64,000 nucleotides of DNA from Ectopseudomonas toyotomiensis (lineage in GTDB: Bacteria > Pseudomonadota > Gammaproteobacteria > Pseudomonadales > Pseudomonadaceae), in contig NZ_FOXK01000015.1 of the NCBI RefSeq assembly GCF_900115695.1, positions 1-64,000 of the forward strand, read 5' to 3'. The stretch's first letter is position 1. Each line of letters begins with the position of its first letter. The position numbers were made by a program, and so were the translations under genes. This document shows, piece by piece, positions 1-8,176 of this stretch. The notes under the pieces were generated by a model that was given only the letters and a program-made list of their open reading frames with translations, was not told the origin of the DNA and did not search any database.

Positions 1-282
1 GCCAACAAGACCAAGCGGGCCGACCAGTTCTGCGACGGCTGGGTGTGGGCTGTGCGCAAAGAGGTGCTGCAGTTCGCAGGCGCCGCGCCATCAGCTGCGA
101 CCGAGGCTTACATGCTCAAGCACCACCCCGAGTTGATCACCGGCAAGCCTATCGACCGCAACAGCAGCACCAAGGATTTGAGTCAGCGGGCTATTAGCGA
201 TGCTACAGCAGGCATCAGGGCAGCCAGCGGCGTGCGACTCAATCACGGCGTAGCTGGCCAAGAACAACTGGCCCTGACCTAA
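1..282 (+). CDS. DUF2786-like phage protein, C-terminal part
   Basis: This frame is open from the first base of the window and ends at 282, giving 93 residues of a longer protein. The segment around residues 4-20 (KRADQFCDGWVWAVRKEV) resembles the C-terminal part of DUF2786 proteins, which in Mu-like phages sit in the early/middle region just before the gp16 and Mor genes. The function of this family is not known. The true start lies left of the window. The methionine at 43 is internal and not a credible start. Confidence 0.6.
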   Translation, partial: ANKTKRADQFCDGWVWAVRKEVLQFAGAAPSAATEAYMLKHHPELITGKPIDRNSSTKDLSQRAISDATAGIRAASGVRLNHGVAGQEQLALT

Positions 283-352
283 GCGAAACCTAGCCCCGCT
301 AGGGGCGAAGGTCTGCCGGGCGTGGTAGCCCGGTACTGATGAGCAGCCACAC

Positions 353-643
353 ATGAGCACGAGAAAGAAGAAGCCCAGAACTGCGAAAGTCCGCGCCCAG
401 GATACGGCCCGGCAGCGCCGCAAACGCGAGCGTGATGCCCAGCATCGTGCGGACGTTGGCGCCGAGACGTTCAAGTGGGAGACGTACGCCGGCACCCGCG
501 ACGACATGGAGTGCATCCGCCTGGCCGGAGGCTTCGAGCAGGTCGAGGAAGGCTTGACCTTGGCCGTGCGCTACGTGGCCAACATGGCCCGCCGCGACCC
601 TGCTGCCCTGCGCGCGGCACTCGACCCGAGGAACCTTGTATGA
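353..643 (+). CDS. small basic phage protein, unknown
   Basis: This 96-residue protein has a strongly basic N-terminus (MSTRKKKPRTAKVRAQ) that suggests nucleic-acid contact, then a neutral helical half. It lies between the DUF2786-like gene and the gp16-like gene and its stop overlaps the next start (ATGA at 640), so it is translated with the middle operon. No known family is recognised. Confidence 0.6.
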   Translation: MSTRKKKPRTAKVRAQDTARQRRKRERDAQHRADVGAETFKWETYAGTRDDMECIRLAGGFEQVEEGLTLAVRYVANMARRDPAALRAALDPRNLV

Positions 644-1038
644 GCACAGGCAAGACGAAAATTCAGATCGCCCGCCGCCAGCTCGGCCTGGACGATGACA
701 CCTACCGCGCGATTCTCAAACGCACGGTCGGCGTCGAGTCGTCCAAAGACCTGACGCCACGCCAAGTCGGGCGCGTCCTGGTCGAGCTGGAGCGCCTGGG
801 CTTCAAGCCCAAGGCGTCGACCGGGCGCGCCAAGCCCAAGCCTGCAGCCGAGCGGGCCAAGCTGGTCGGCAAGATCGAGGCGCAATTGGCCGAGGCCGGG
901 CGCCCCTGGGACTATGCCGATGCCCTGGCCGAGCGCATGTACCAGGTCGAGCGCCTGGAGTGGTGCGACGGCGAGCAACTGCGCGGCATCATCACTGCGC
1001 TGGCCCTGGACGCAAAGCGTCACGGGCGGACGCTATGA
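640..1038 (+). CDS. gp16-family (DUF1018) phage protein
   Basis: The protein has 132 residues. The segment QIARRQLGLDDDTYRAIL near residue 9 and the later WDYADALAERMY fit the gp16/DUF1018 family found in Mu-like phages directly before the Mor activator. The family is called regulatory by context, without a proven role. The start at 640 is chosen because it overlaps the preceding stop as ATGA; an upstream start in the same frame at 475 would run through the previous gene. The stop overlaps the mor start at 1035. Confidence 0.8.
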   Translation: MSTGKTKIQIARRQLGLDDDTYRAILKRTVGVESSKDLTPRQVGRVLVELERLGFKPKASTGRAKPKPAAERAKLVGKIEAQLAEAGRPWDYADALAERMYQVERLEWCDGEQLRGIITALALDAKRHGRTL

Positions 1039-1475
1039 AACTGGAACAGGCCCGCGCGCTACTGCCGCCGACCGTGCAACGCATTGCCGAGGTCGTCGGC
1101 CTGCCTGCAACGATGAAGCTTGTAGCCGAGCTGGGCGGCACGTCCTGGTTCTTTGCTCAGGGCGTTGGCCGCAATGGCCAGGCCCGCGTGGCAGCACTGG
1201 CCGAGATCGTTGGCGAGGAAGCGGCCGAGAAGCTCGGGCGCTATGCCAGCGAGCGCGAGACGATCTACATACCCAAGTGCGATGCCGCATTGATCGCGCT
1301 GCGCGATGCCGAGATTCATCGCCAGTTTGAACAAGCGACGCGCGAGGGTGTCAGTGCAAATACCGTTGTTAATGAGCTGGCCCGCACCTACCAGCTCAGC
1401 GACCGCCATATCTGGCGCATTCTCAAGCGCCTGCCCGAGCTAGCAGTCCCGTCAACGCCCGACCTGTTCAACTGA
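1035..1475 (+). CDS. Mor-family middle/late transcription activator
   Basis: This 146-residue protein is a Mor/C-family activator, which in Mu binds as a dimer next to promoters lacking a good -35 box and turns on middle or late genes. The N-terminal half (about residues 1-70) would be the dimerisation region, and residues 75-135 (ERETIYIPKC then VNELARTYQLSDRHIWRILK) form the helix-turn-helix end typical of the family. It is the last gene before the duplicated promoter-like element at 1476 and is the obvious candidate to act on both copies. Whether it corresponds to Mor or C cannot be decided here. Confidence 0.82.
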   Translation: MKLEQARALLPPTVQRIAEVVGLPATMKLVAELGGTSWFFAQGVGRNGQARVAALAEIVGEEAAEKLGRYASERETIYIPKCDAALIALRDAEIHRQFEQATREGVSANTVVNELARTYQLSDRHIWRILKRLPELAVPSTPDLFN

Positions 1476-1539
1476 GTTACTGACACCCGTTCCTTAATCC
1501 CGCCCCCTCATGCCGCCGACCATAGCGGCATGAACACTC
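1476..1539 (+). promoter_or_regulatory. duplicated late-promoter-like element, copy 1
   Basis: These 64 bases match 9181-9245 with only three substitutions and one inserted C. The element starts GTTACTGACACCCG and has an AT-containing CTTAATCC step about 15 bases later, which could be a -10 region. It ends in a perfect 7-base inverted repeat (ATGCCGC / GCGGCAT) whose right arm overlaps the start codon of the next gene at 1530. It stands where Mu has its lysis promoter. The promoter role is inferred from position and duplication. Confidence 0.6.
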
Positions 1540-1865
1540 TAGACCCCAGCACTCTCACCAGCCCCCACGCATACGCTGCCGCCGTACTTGCCGAGCCGTC
1601 GCTCGATGGGCGCCAGTGGCTGATGGGACGTTGCCCGGCAGACTGGCGCGCTCTAGTTGAAGAGCACGTAAATAGCGCCTGGTCTAAGGTAGCCGCCTAC
1701 CGCCGCCACCGAGCTGGCCGGGAAGAACAGGCGCGCGAGAAGCCGACGGCCGCACAGCGCCGCGATGCCTCTCCGAAGCCACGGCGCGTGACCAAATCCG
1801 CCCCTGAGGTCGGCAATGCGGCCATCGCCAAGCTACGCGCCGTTGTCGGCAAGGGGGCTGCATGA
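1530..1865 (+). CDS. first gene of lysis operon, unknown
   Basis: This 111-residue protein is basic in its C-terminal half (residues 60-100, rich in Arg and Lys) and has no membrane segment, so it is not an obvious holin. It begins MNT within the right arm of the hairpin that ends the duplicated element, and no Shine-Dalgarno sequence is present, only the hairpin stem. Its stop overlaps the endolysin start by ATGA. No family is recognised. Confidence 0.6.
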   Translation: MNTLDPSTLTSPHAYAAAVLAEPSLDGRQWLMGRCPADWRALVEEHVNSAWSKVAAYRRHRAGREEQAREKPTAAQRRDASPKPRRVTKSAPEVGNAAIAKLRAVVGKGAA

Positions 1866-2317
1866 GCCTGAAAGCGCGCGTCATCGGTGGCGCCATGGCC
1901 ATTGCGCTGCCGCTGGTGGGTTACTACGAGGGGCGCAACCTGGCTGCCTACCTCGACCCCGTAGGCATCCCCACCATCTGTTATGGCAGCACAGCCGGGG
2001 TAACGCTGGGCCAGACCCGCACTGCCGCCGAGTGCGATGCTTTGCTGGCCGCCGAACTCGGTGAGGCCATCGCAGCAGTTGACCGCCTGAGCCGCAATCC
2101 ACAGCCAGACACCCGCCGTGCCGCCCTCGGGTCGTTCGTCTACAACGTCGGCGCCGGAGCCTTCGAGCGCTCGACCCTGCTGCGCAAGCTCAATGCTGGC
2201 GACGTGGCTGGAGCCTGCGCGGAGCTGAGCCGTTGGGTGTATGCCAAGGGTCGCCAGCTTGGCGGCCTAGTCAAGCGCCGGGCGGCTGAGCGCGAACTGT
2301 GCGAGGTGGGCCTATGA
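1862..2317 (+). CDS. SAR endolysin, GH24 lysozyme
   Basis: The protein (151 residues) cleaves the glycan strands of peptidoglycan at lysis. The GH24 triad is visible as Glu23, Asp32 and Thr38 with the spacing of T4 lysozyme. The first 22 residues are a weakly hydrophobic helix rich in Gly and Ala (RVIGGAMAIALPLVGYY), the form of a signal-arrest-release sequence that exports the enzyme by the Sec route and holds it inactive in the membrane. Such enzymes work with a pinholin, but no clear holin is seen beside it. It is followed by the Rz gene with an ATGA overlap. Confidence 0.92.
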   Translation: MSLKARVIGGAMAIALPLVGYYEGRNLAAYLDPVGIPTICYGSTAGVTLGQTRTAAECDALLAAELGEAIAAVDRLSRNPQPDTRRAALGSFVYNVGAGAFERSTLLRKLNAGDVAGACAELSRWVYAKGRQLGGLVKRRAAERELCEVGL

Positions 2318-2931
2318 CCTGGCTGGCCACGCGTCCATTGCTATCCGTGTTGTTCTTCGCCGCCCTGAGTCTGGCCATCAATTACATCGCCTACCGCCAC
2401 GGCTACGACTCTGCCCAAACCAAGGGCGCCCTAGCCCTGGAGAAGCTACGCGGCGAGTACCAGGAACAGGAGCTGGCTCGCGCCCGCGCTGCCGAAGCAA
2501 GTGCCAAAGCCGCCGCAAAACGCCTGCAGGAAGAGCAGGCCCGCAACGACAAACTCGCGTCAGACCTGGCCGAGCAACAACGCCAACACCGCCAAACCAC
2601 CGACCGACTCTCTGGGGAGATTGCCCGTGTCAATGACCTTTACCGGGAGGCGCTCGACGCGCCGCCTAAGCCTCTGCCTGCTTGCGTGTTCACTGCTGGC
2701 TTTGTCCGCGTGTGGGACGAATCCACCGGAGCCAGAGCCCCAGCTGCTTTGCCCGCCGCCGCAGATCCCGAGCGAGCTGCTGCGCAAGTCGCCCAAGCCC
2801 GAGCCGCTGAGCAGCTCGACTCAGGCATCAGCCAGGCCGCTCTCCTGGGACATCACATCCAGTACGCCGAGCAGTGCCGCAACACAGCGGCGCAGCTGGA
2901 CGCTCTGATCGACGCCGTGGAGGGCAACTGA
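2314..2931 (+). CDS. Rz-like inner-membrane spanin
   Basis: This 205-residue protein has one N-terminal membrane helix (residues 8-27) followed by a long charged coiled coil rich in Ala, Glu, Gln and Arg (residues 35-115), the layout of an i-spanin. It would span the periplasm together with the Rz1 lipoprotein encoded inside it and fuse inner and outer membranes at the last step of lysis. The start at 2314 overlaps the endolysin stop and has a GAGGTGGG ribosome site just upstream. Confidence 0.85.
   Translation: MTWLATRPLLSVLFFAALSLAINYIAYRHGYDSAQTKGALALEKLRGEYQEQELARARAAEASAKAAAKRLQEEQARNDKLASDLAEQQRQHRQTTDRLSGEIARVNDLYREALDAPPKPLPACVFTAGFVRVWDESTGARAPAALPAAADPERAAAQVAQARAAEQLDSGISQAALLGHHIQYAEQCRNTAAQLDALIDAVEGN
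2633..2908 (+). CDS. Rz1-like outer-membrane spanin lipoprotein, nested in Rz
   Basis: This 91-residue frame lies wholly inside the Rz gene in the +1 frame. It has a basic start, a hydrophobic stretch and a lipobox (LLALSAC) with the lipidated cysteine at residue 27, followed by a Pro-rich segment (NPPEPEP, CPPPQIP). These are the marks of o-spanin Rz1, and nested Rz/Rz1 pairs are well known. The mature protein would be about 65 residues. The C-terminal part is constrained by the overlapping frame. Confidence 0.85.
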   Translation: MTFTGRRSTRRLSLCLLACSLLALSACGTNPPEPEPQLLCPPPQIPSELLRKSPKPEPLSSSTQASARPLSWDITSSTPSSAATQRRSWTL

Positions 2932-3245
2932 TGGTGATGGATTTTACGCAGGCCGTGACCTGGGCCATCACGCTGCTAGGCATTTTCAGCTCGCTGGTAT
3001 TCGGCCTGGTCAAGCTGCTGCTGAGCCAGATGGAGAAGCGCCTGGGTGAGCGCTTCGCCTCGCAGGAAAAAGAGATTGCCAAGCTGGCTGAGCTGGAGCG
3101 CGACTTCCTGCGCTTCCAGGCCGAACTGCCCCTGCATTACGTCCACCGCCAGGACTACGTGCGCAACCAAACAGTGATCGAAGCCAAGCTGGACGGGCTA
3201 CGGGACAAACTTGAAGTCGTCCAGATGAAAGGAGCCAAACAATGA
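2931..3245 (+). CDS. DUF2730-like membrane protein
   Basis: This 104-residue protein has one N-terminal membrane helix (about residues 9-30, AITLLGIFSSLVFGLVKLLL) then a charged helical tail. The layout and position before the gp27-like gene fit the DUF2730 family of Mu-like phages. Its role is unknown; with one membrane helix in the lysis cassette it is the nearest thing to a holin candidate here, which is inference. The start at 2931 overlaps the Rz stop (TGATG). Confidence 0.65.
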   Translation: MVMDFTQAVTWAITLLGIFSSLVFGLVKLLLSQMEKRLGERFASQEKEIAKLAELERDFLRFQAELPLHYVHRQDYVRNQTVIEAKLDGLRDKLEVVQMKGAKQ

Positions 3246-3544
3246 TCGATGCCGCCAAGATTCGCCGTGAGTCGATGCGCTGGTACATCCTGCTCACCCT
3301 CAACAACGCACGCCCGGTAGACCCGCATGAAGCGTTGGTGCTCTCCACCATCCAGGGCATTTACAGCGATGCGACCCAGCACGAAGTACGCCGCGAGCTG
3401 GACTACCTCAAAGACCGTAGCTTGGTGACCATCGACAAACAGCCAAGCGGCGTCTGGGTTACAGGCCTGACCCACTACGGCGTAGACATCGCTGAGTACA
3501 CCATCGAGTGCAATCCGGGCATCGCCCGGCCGGCGCGAGGGTGA
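3242..3544 (+). CDS. small winged-helix-like phage protein
   Basis: This 100-residue protein has a pattern of helices and a short strand hairpin (residues 45-85, HEVRRELDYLKDRSLVTI then GVWVTGLTHYG) that resembles a winged-helix DNA-binding fold. Proteins like this occur between the DUF2730 and DUF3486 genes of Pseudomonas transposable phages and may help the small terminase. The start overlaps the previous stop (ATGA). Confidence 0.6.
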   Translation: MIDAAKIRRESMRWYILLTLNNARPVDPHEALVLSTIQGIYSDATQHEVRRELDYLKDRSLVTIDKQPSGVWVTGLTHYGVDIAEYTIECNPGIARPARG

Positions 3545-3548
3545 ACCT

Positions 3549-4061
3549 ATGCCACCGCGTAGCAAGGTCGGCCAGCTACCGGCCGAGGTAAAAGCCTGGC
3601 TTGACCAGGCGCTGATCGAGAACAACTTCTCGGGCTATGAGCTGCTCTCGGCCGAGCTGGCCGAGCGCGGCTACAGCATTGGCAAGTCGGCGCTGCACGC
3701 CTATGGCCAGAACTTCGAGGGGCGCTTGTCTGCGCTCAAGATGGCCAGCGAGCAGGCCCGCGCGGTTGTAGCCGCCGCACCGGATGAAGAAGGCGCAGTA
3801 AACGAAGCGCTCATGCGCCTGGTGCAGGAACATCTGTTCAAGCTGCTGCTGGCCGAGGATGGCCAGTTCGACCTACCCAAGGTGGCAAAGGCAGTGGCCG
3901 AGCTGGGCCGAGCCTCTGTCGTGCAGAAGAAGTGGCAGAGCGAGGTGCGGGCAAAGGCCCAGGCTGCCGCTGAGCAGGTCGAAAAGATCGCCAAGAAAGG
4001 CGGCCTCAATGCCGAAACTGTCGAGGCGATCCGCCGAGAAATTCTCGGGGTGGCATCGTGA
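3549..4061 (+). CDS. DUF3486 family, small terminase subunit (Mu gp27-like)
   Basis: This 170-residue protein fits the DUF3486 family. The N-terminal part (residues 1-60) has the PPRSKVGQLPAEVKAWLDQ opening and a helix-turn-helix-like segment ending KSALHAYGQ. The C-terminal part is helical and charged. In Mu the homologue gp27 acts with gp28 to recognise and package the DNA. The stop overlaps the GTG start of the large subunit. Confidence 0.85.
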   Translation: MPPRSKVGQLPAEVKAWLDQALIENNFSGYELLSAELAERGYSIGKSALHAYGQNFEGRLSALKMASEQARAVVAAAPDEEGAVNEALMRLVQEHLFKLLLAEDGQFDLPKVAKAVAELGRASVVQKKWQSEVRAKAQAAAEQVEKIAKKGGLNAETVEAIRREILGVAS

Positions 4062-5632
4062 GTGCCAACATCGAGCACAAGCTATCGCCACTGCATGAGG
4101 CCGTTTCGGGCGGCCGGGTGCCCGGCGTGCCAGTCGTCCTGCTCCCGTATCAGCAGCGCTGGGTCAAGTTGCGGGCGCCCCTCAAGGTTGGCGAGAAAAG
4201 CCGCCGTATCGGCCTGACCTGGGCGGAGGCATCCGACAACGTGTTGGTCGCGGCCAGCTCCACGGTGGCCGGGGGCATGAACGTCTATTACCTGGGCTAC
4301 AACCAGGACATGACTGTTGAATACATCCAGGCCTGCGCCATGTGGGCGCGTGCGTTCAACTATGCGGCGGGCGAGATCGAGGAAGCTATCTGGCACGACG
4401 AGGACGCAGATAAGAACATCAAGACCTACACCATCACGTTCCCCTCGGGCTATCGCATTGTTGCCCTGACCAGTCGGCCAAGCAACTTGCGGGGCCGCCA
4501 GGGCGTGGTAGTGATCGACGAGGCGGCGTTCCACTCCGACCTGGCGGAACTGCTCAAGGCTGCACTGGCGCTGCTCATCTGGGGCGGTGAGGTGCATGTG
4601 ATCAGTACCCACAACGGCACCGACAATCCGTTCAACGAGCTGATTGATGAGATACGGGCCGGTAAGCGCAAGGGGGCGCTGTTCCGTTGCACCTTCAAAG
4701 AGGCAGTGGCCGATGGCTTGTACAAGCGCGTCTGCCTGCGCAAAGGCATCCCTTGGGACGAGGCCGAAGAGCTGGAGTGGGTAAAGGACGTTTACAGCTA
4801 CTACAGCGACGCTGCCGACGAGGAACTGGACTGCGTACCAAGCCAGGGCGGTGGCACCTTCCTAAGTCTTGCGATCCTGGAAGCTCGGAGCCGTTCCAGC
4901 GTGCCGGTGCTGCGGCTCTCTTACCCTGTTGGGTATGAAGTCATCGCCGAGCCCTTACGGCTGGTTGATAGCCTGGCCTGGTGCGAGCGTGAATTAGCAC
5001 CGCTTTTGGCACAACTGCCGGCCGGTGCCTGGAGTTTCTACGGTATGGACTTCGCCCGTAGCGGCGACCTTTCTGTGATCGTGCCATTGCTCCAGGAGCA
5101 GGACAGCCGCAAGCGACCGCCCTTCATGGTCGAGCTGCGAAACGTCCCTTTCAAGCAACAAGAGCAGATCCTGTTCTACATCGTCGACCGCCTGCCTAAC
5201 TTCATGGCCGGAGCCAACGACGCGCGGGGCAATGGCCAGGCGCTGGCCGAGGCGGCGGCCGTGCAGTACGGCCACAACCGCATCAGCCAGGTAATGCTTA
5301 CCGAGGGTTGGTATCGAGACAACATGCCCGGCCTCAAGGCTGACCTCGATGACGGAACGCTGTACGACCTGCCATCGGATCGTGACGTGATAGCCGACCT
5401 GCGCGCATTCCGCATGGTCAAGGGCGTGGCCCGAATCCCCGAGTCCAGGACAAACGAAAAAGGCGCGGCGCAGCGCCACGGCGACGCCGGTATTGCCATC
5501 GCCCTGGCCCGCTTCGCCAGCCGCATGGACATCGAGCAGTACGGCTATGAGGCCGTGCGCTCCAGCAATAGCAATTCATTCGATGATGACGACACGTTCA
5601 GCGGTGGCCGCAACGTGGGAGGTGTGTGGTAA
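4058..5632 (+). CDS. terminase large subunit (Mu gp28-like)
   Basis: The protein (524 residues) is the packaging ATPase and nuclease. Residues 40-55 (KSRRIGLTWAEA) lie where the ATP-binding segment is expected, and the Walker B motif is clear near residues 149-154 (GVVVIDEAAF). The nuclease half begins near residue 325 with FYGMDFARSGD, carrying the first metal-binding Asp. The start is a GTG that overlaps the gp27-like stop. Length is normal for the Mu gp28 group. Confidence 0.92.
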   Translation: MSANIEHKLSPLHEAVSGGRVPGVPVVLLPYQQRWVKLRAPLKVGEKSRRIGLTWAEASDNVLVAASSTVAGGMNVYYLGYNQDMTVEYIQACAMWARAFNYAAGEIEEAIWHDEDADKNIKTYTITFPSGYRIVALTSRPSNLRGRQGVVVIDEAAFHSDLAELLKAALALLIWGGEVHVISTHNGTDNPFNELIDEIRAGKRKGALFRCTFKEAVADGLYKRVCLRKGIPWDEAEELEWVKDVYSYYSDAADEELDCVPSQGGGTFLSLAILEARSRSSVPVLRLSYPVGYEVIAEPLRLVDSLAWCERELAPLLAQLPAGAWSFYGMDFARSGDLSVIVPLLQEQDSRKRPPFMVELRNVPFKQQEQILFYIVDRLPNFMAGANDARGNGQALAEAAAVQYGHNRISQVMLTEGWYRDNMPGLKADLDDGTLYDLPSDRDVIADLRAFRMVKGVARIPESRTNEKGAAQRHGDAGIAIALARFASRMDIEQYGYEAVRSSNSNSFDDDDTFSGGRNVGGVW

Positions 5633-7206
5633 TGGCTGAATCCGTGATCGTGGACGCCCAGGGCCGGCCGATTCACAAAACCGAGCTGCTCCAGGAGCTG
5701 GTGCAAGCCAGCACTACGGGCGTCTATCAAGCCTGGACGGTCGAGTCTGTCTCCGCCACCCTCGACCCGGCGCGCCTGCGCTCGATCCTCAATGCCGCCG
5801 CCCAGGGCGACCATTACTCCTACCTGACCCTGGCCGAGGAAATGGAGGAGAAAGACCCGCACTATGCCGCCGTGCTGGGCACGCGCAAGCGGGCCGTCTC
5901 CGGGTTGCCGGTCGTTGTCGAGGCCGCGAGCGAGGACGAGCACGACGAGCAGTTGGCGGACGTTGTGCGCGAACTGGTCGAGGCGCCCGAGTTCAGCGAC
6001 ATGCTCGATGACCTGCTCGATGCCATCGGCAAGGGCTTCTCGGTGGCCGAGCCTATCTGGCAACTGATCGGCGGCCAGTTCTGGCCAACCCGCTATGAGC
6101 ACCGCGACCCGCGCTGGTTCCAGTTCGACAAGGTCACCGGCCAGCGCCTGCAACTGCGCAGCGAGGGCGGTGATGGGCTGGAGATTCCGCCTGGCAAGCT
6201 GATCGTCCATAAACCGCGCTTGAAGTCAGGCCTGCCGATCCGTGGCGGCGTCGCGCGCCTGGTGGCCGTGTCGTTCATGTGCAAGGCGTTCGGCCTCAAG
6301 GACTGGATGCGCTTTGCCGAGCTATACGGCATGCCGCTGCGCATTGGTCGTTATGGGCCGGGTGCCAAGTCTGACGATATCGCCGTACTACGCCGCGCCG
6401 TGGCCCAGCTCGCTGCCGATGCCGCAGCCGTGATGCCGGAAGGCATGAAGATCGAGTTCCAGGAAATCGCCAACGCAGCAGGCGGTGCCGAGCTGTTCGA
6501 GCGCATGGCCGAATGGCTGGACAAGCAGATCAGCAAGGGCGTGCTTGGCCAGACCATGACCACCGATGATGGGTCTAGCCAGAGCCAGGCCAACGTGCAT
6601 AACGAAGTGCGCATGGACATTCTGCGCGCCGATGCCAAGCAGTTGGCCGCGACCCTGAACCGCGACCTGGTGCAAACCTTTATCGACCTTAACTACGGCC
6701 CGCAGGATCGCTACCCGCGCATCGTCCTGCAGGTGACCGAGGCCGAGGACTTGAAGGCGCTGGCCGATGCCCTGGGGCCATTCATTGACCGAGGGCTGCC
6801 GGTAGAGGCTTCGGCCATCCTGGACAAGTTCGGCCTGTCTGCGCCCCAGTCTGGCGCCCAGGTGCTGCGCCCGCAGCATTCCATGCAGCCGCTGGCCTTG
6901 AACCATCAGCAAACACCTTGCGCCTGTCCGGCCTGCGGTAAGCACAAGGCGCTCAACGCTGAGCAGCAGCCGACGCGTGACGAGCTGGACGAACTGGTGG
7001 CCGACGAGCTTGGCGACTGGGTGCCGGTGATGAAACCCGTGCTCGATCCCGTGCAAGCCTTGGCGCAAAAGGTTGAAACCTTCGACGAGTTCCGCGCCGG
7101 CCTGGCCGGCCTGCTCGACCAGATGGACGACAGCGCCCTGATCGAGCGCCTGGCCCTGGCCACGTTCAAGGCCCGCGCCAAGGGCGACGTGAGCGACCAG
7201 CTATGA
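5632..7206 (+). CDS. portal protein, DUF935 (Mu gp29-like)
   Basis: This 524-residue protein is the ring through which DNA enters the head. The family is recognised by the N-terminal segment with DAQGRPI and by the KSGLPIRGGVAR segment around residues 200-212. A CxxC-type cluster (CACPACGKH) lies near residue 430. Directly after it residues 440-445 read ALNAEQ, the same motif that recurs in the protease gene downstream, so the last 85 residues may be removed during maturation as in Mu. The ATG at 5632 overlaps the terminase stop; an in-frame GTG at 5626 is less likely. Confidence 0.9.
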   Translation: MAESVIVDAQGRPIHKTELLQELVQASTTGVYQAWTVESVSATLDPARLRSILNAAAQGDHYSYLTLAEEMEEKDPHYAAVLGTRKRAVSGLPVVVEAASEDEHDEQLADVVRELVEAPEFSDMLDDLLDAIGKGFSVAEPIWQLIGGQFWPTRYEHRDPRWFQFDKVTGQRLQLRSEGGDGLEIPPGKLIVHKPRLKSGLPIRGGVARLVAVSFMCKAFGLKDWMRFAELYGMPLRIGRYGPGAKSDDIAVLRRAVAQLAADAAAVMPEGMKIEFQEIANAAGGAELFERMAEWLDKQISKGVLGQTMTTDDGSSQSQANVHNEVRMDILRADAKQLAATLNRDLVQTFIDLNYGPQDRYPRIVLQVTEAEDLKALADALGPFIDRGLPVEASAILDKFGLSAPQSGAQVLRPQHSMQPLALNHQQTPCACPACGKHKALNAEQQPTRDELDELVADELGDWVPVMKPVLDPVQALAQKVETFDEFRAGLAGLLDQMDDSALIERLALATFKARAKGDVSDQL

Positions 7207-7994
7207 CCGGGCCAACCCGTGAGCCGCTGCCCGTCCCTGTGCCAAAGGAAGCGCTCGACTACCTGCGCGCCAAGGGCTACCGGGTGGGCTTCGATCACCG
7301 TGACGTGTTCCAGGAAGAGCACGCCACGGCATGGACGGTGGCCAAGGCCATGCGCCTGGACATCCTGGAGGCGATCCGCGCAGCAGTGGACGAGGCCATC
7401 GAGGGTGGCCAGGCCTTCGCAGAGTTCAAGCGCGACCTGCAGCCGCTCCTGGAGAAGCTCGGTTGGTGGGGCCGTGGCGAACTGCTTGACCCGCTGACCG
7501 GGGAAACGAGCGAGGTGCAGTTGGGCAGCCCGCGACGGCTGAAGACCATCTATGACGTGAACCTGCGCCAGGCCCATGCGGCCGGCCAGTGGGAGCGCAT
7601 CGAGCGCACGACCAGGACGCACCCTTACTTGCTGTACTCCCTCGGCCCGAGCCGAGAGCACCGCCCCGAGCATGTGGGCTGGGCCGGCATCCTGCTGCGC
7701 GCCGATGACCCGTGGTGGGAGACGCACTTCCCGCCAAACGGGTGGGGCTGCAAATGCTGGGTTCGCCAGGTGAGCCGCCGCGAGGCCGAGCGCCTGCAGG
7801 CGTCCGGTAGCTACGCCACTACAGCGCCAGACCTGGGCATGCAGGAATACGTCAACCAGCGGACGGGCCAGGTCGTCAGCGTGCCGAAAGGCGTAGAGCC
7901 TGGCTGGGCGTACAACCCCGGCAAGGTGTCCCGGCTGGCCAGGGCGCAGCAGCTCCTGGAAGAGAAAGAGGCCGCAGTATCGGCCGAAAGCTGA
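7203..7994 (+). CDS. minor head protein, Mu gpF-like
   Basis: This 263-residue protein belongs to the phage_Mu_F head morphogenesis family. The family signature is the Cys-containing segment at residues 177-190 (FPPNGWGCKCWVR) preceded by an H-x4-R region. It is thought to bridge portal and capsid early in head assembly. The start overlaps the portal stop (ATGA). It is the last gene of the first structural block; the next gene has another base composition and its own possible promoter. Confidence 0.88.
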   Translation: MTGPTREPLPVPVPKEALDYLRAKGYRVGFDHRDVFQEEHATAWTVAKAMRLDILEAIRAAVDEAIEGGQAFAEFKRDLQPLLEKLGWWGRGELLDPLTGETSEVQLGSPRRLKTIYDVNLRQAHAAGQWERIERTTRTHPYLLYSLGPSREHRPEHVGWAGILLRADDPWWETHFPPNGWGCKCWVRQVSRREAERLQASGSYATTAPDLGMQEYVNQRTGQVVSVPKGVEPGWAYNPGKVSRLARAQQLLEEKEAAVSAES

Positions 7995-8116
7995 CCCCGC
8001 CAAAACGGCCCGCCACGCAACGAGCGGCGGTCAATGGCTACCACGGCTAGGGGTGAGGCTCGAAAACAGTTTCTAACGCCGGTCTAACGCGGCCTGCGTG
8101 GCTGCCTAATGGCTAT

Positions 8117-8145
8117 TTGACTGCAAATCGGTGAGGATTAACGAT
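8117..8145 (+). promoter_or_regulatory. possible own promoter of the cargo gene
   Basis: A TTGACT hexamer at 8117-8122 is followed 16-17 bases later by TAACGA/AACGAT. The -35 match is good and the -10 match poor. A 180-base gap without coding sequence separates the gpF gene from the cargo gene, unlike the overlapping genes around it, which makes a separate promoter plausible. Confidence 0.3.
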
Positions 8146-8176
8146 CTGTAGTGCCCGAATAGACCAGGGAGGCCCG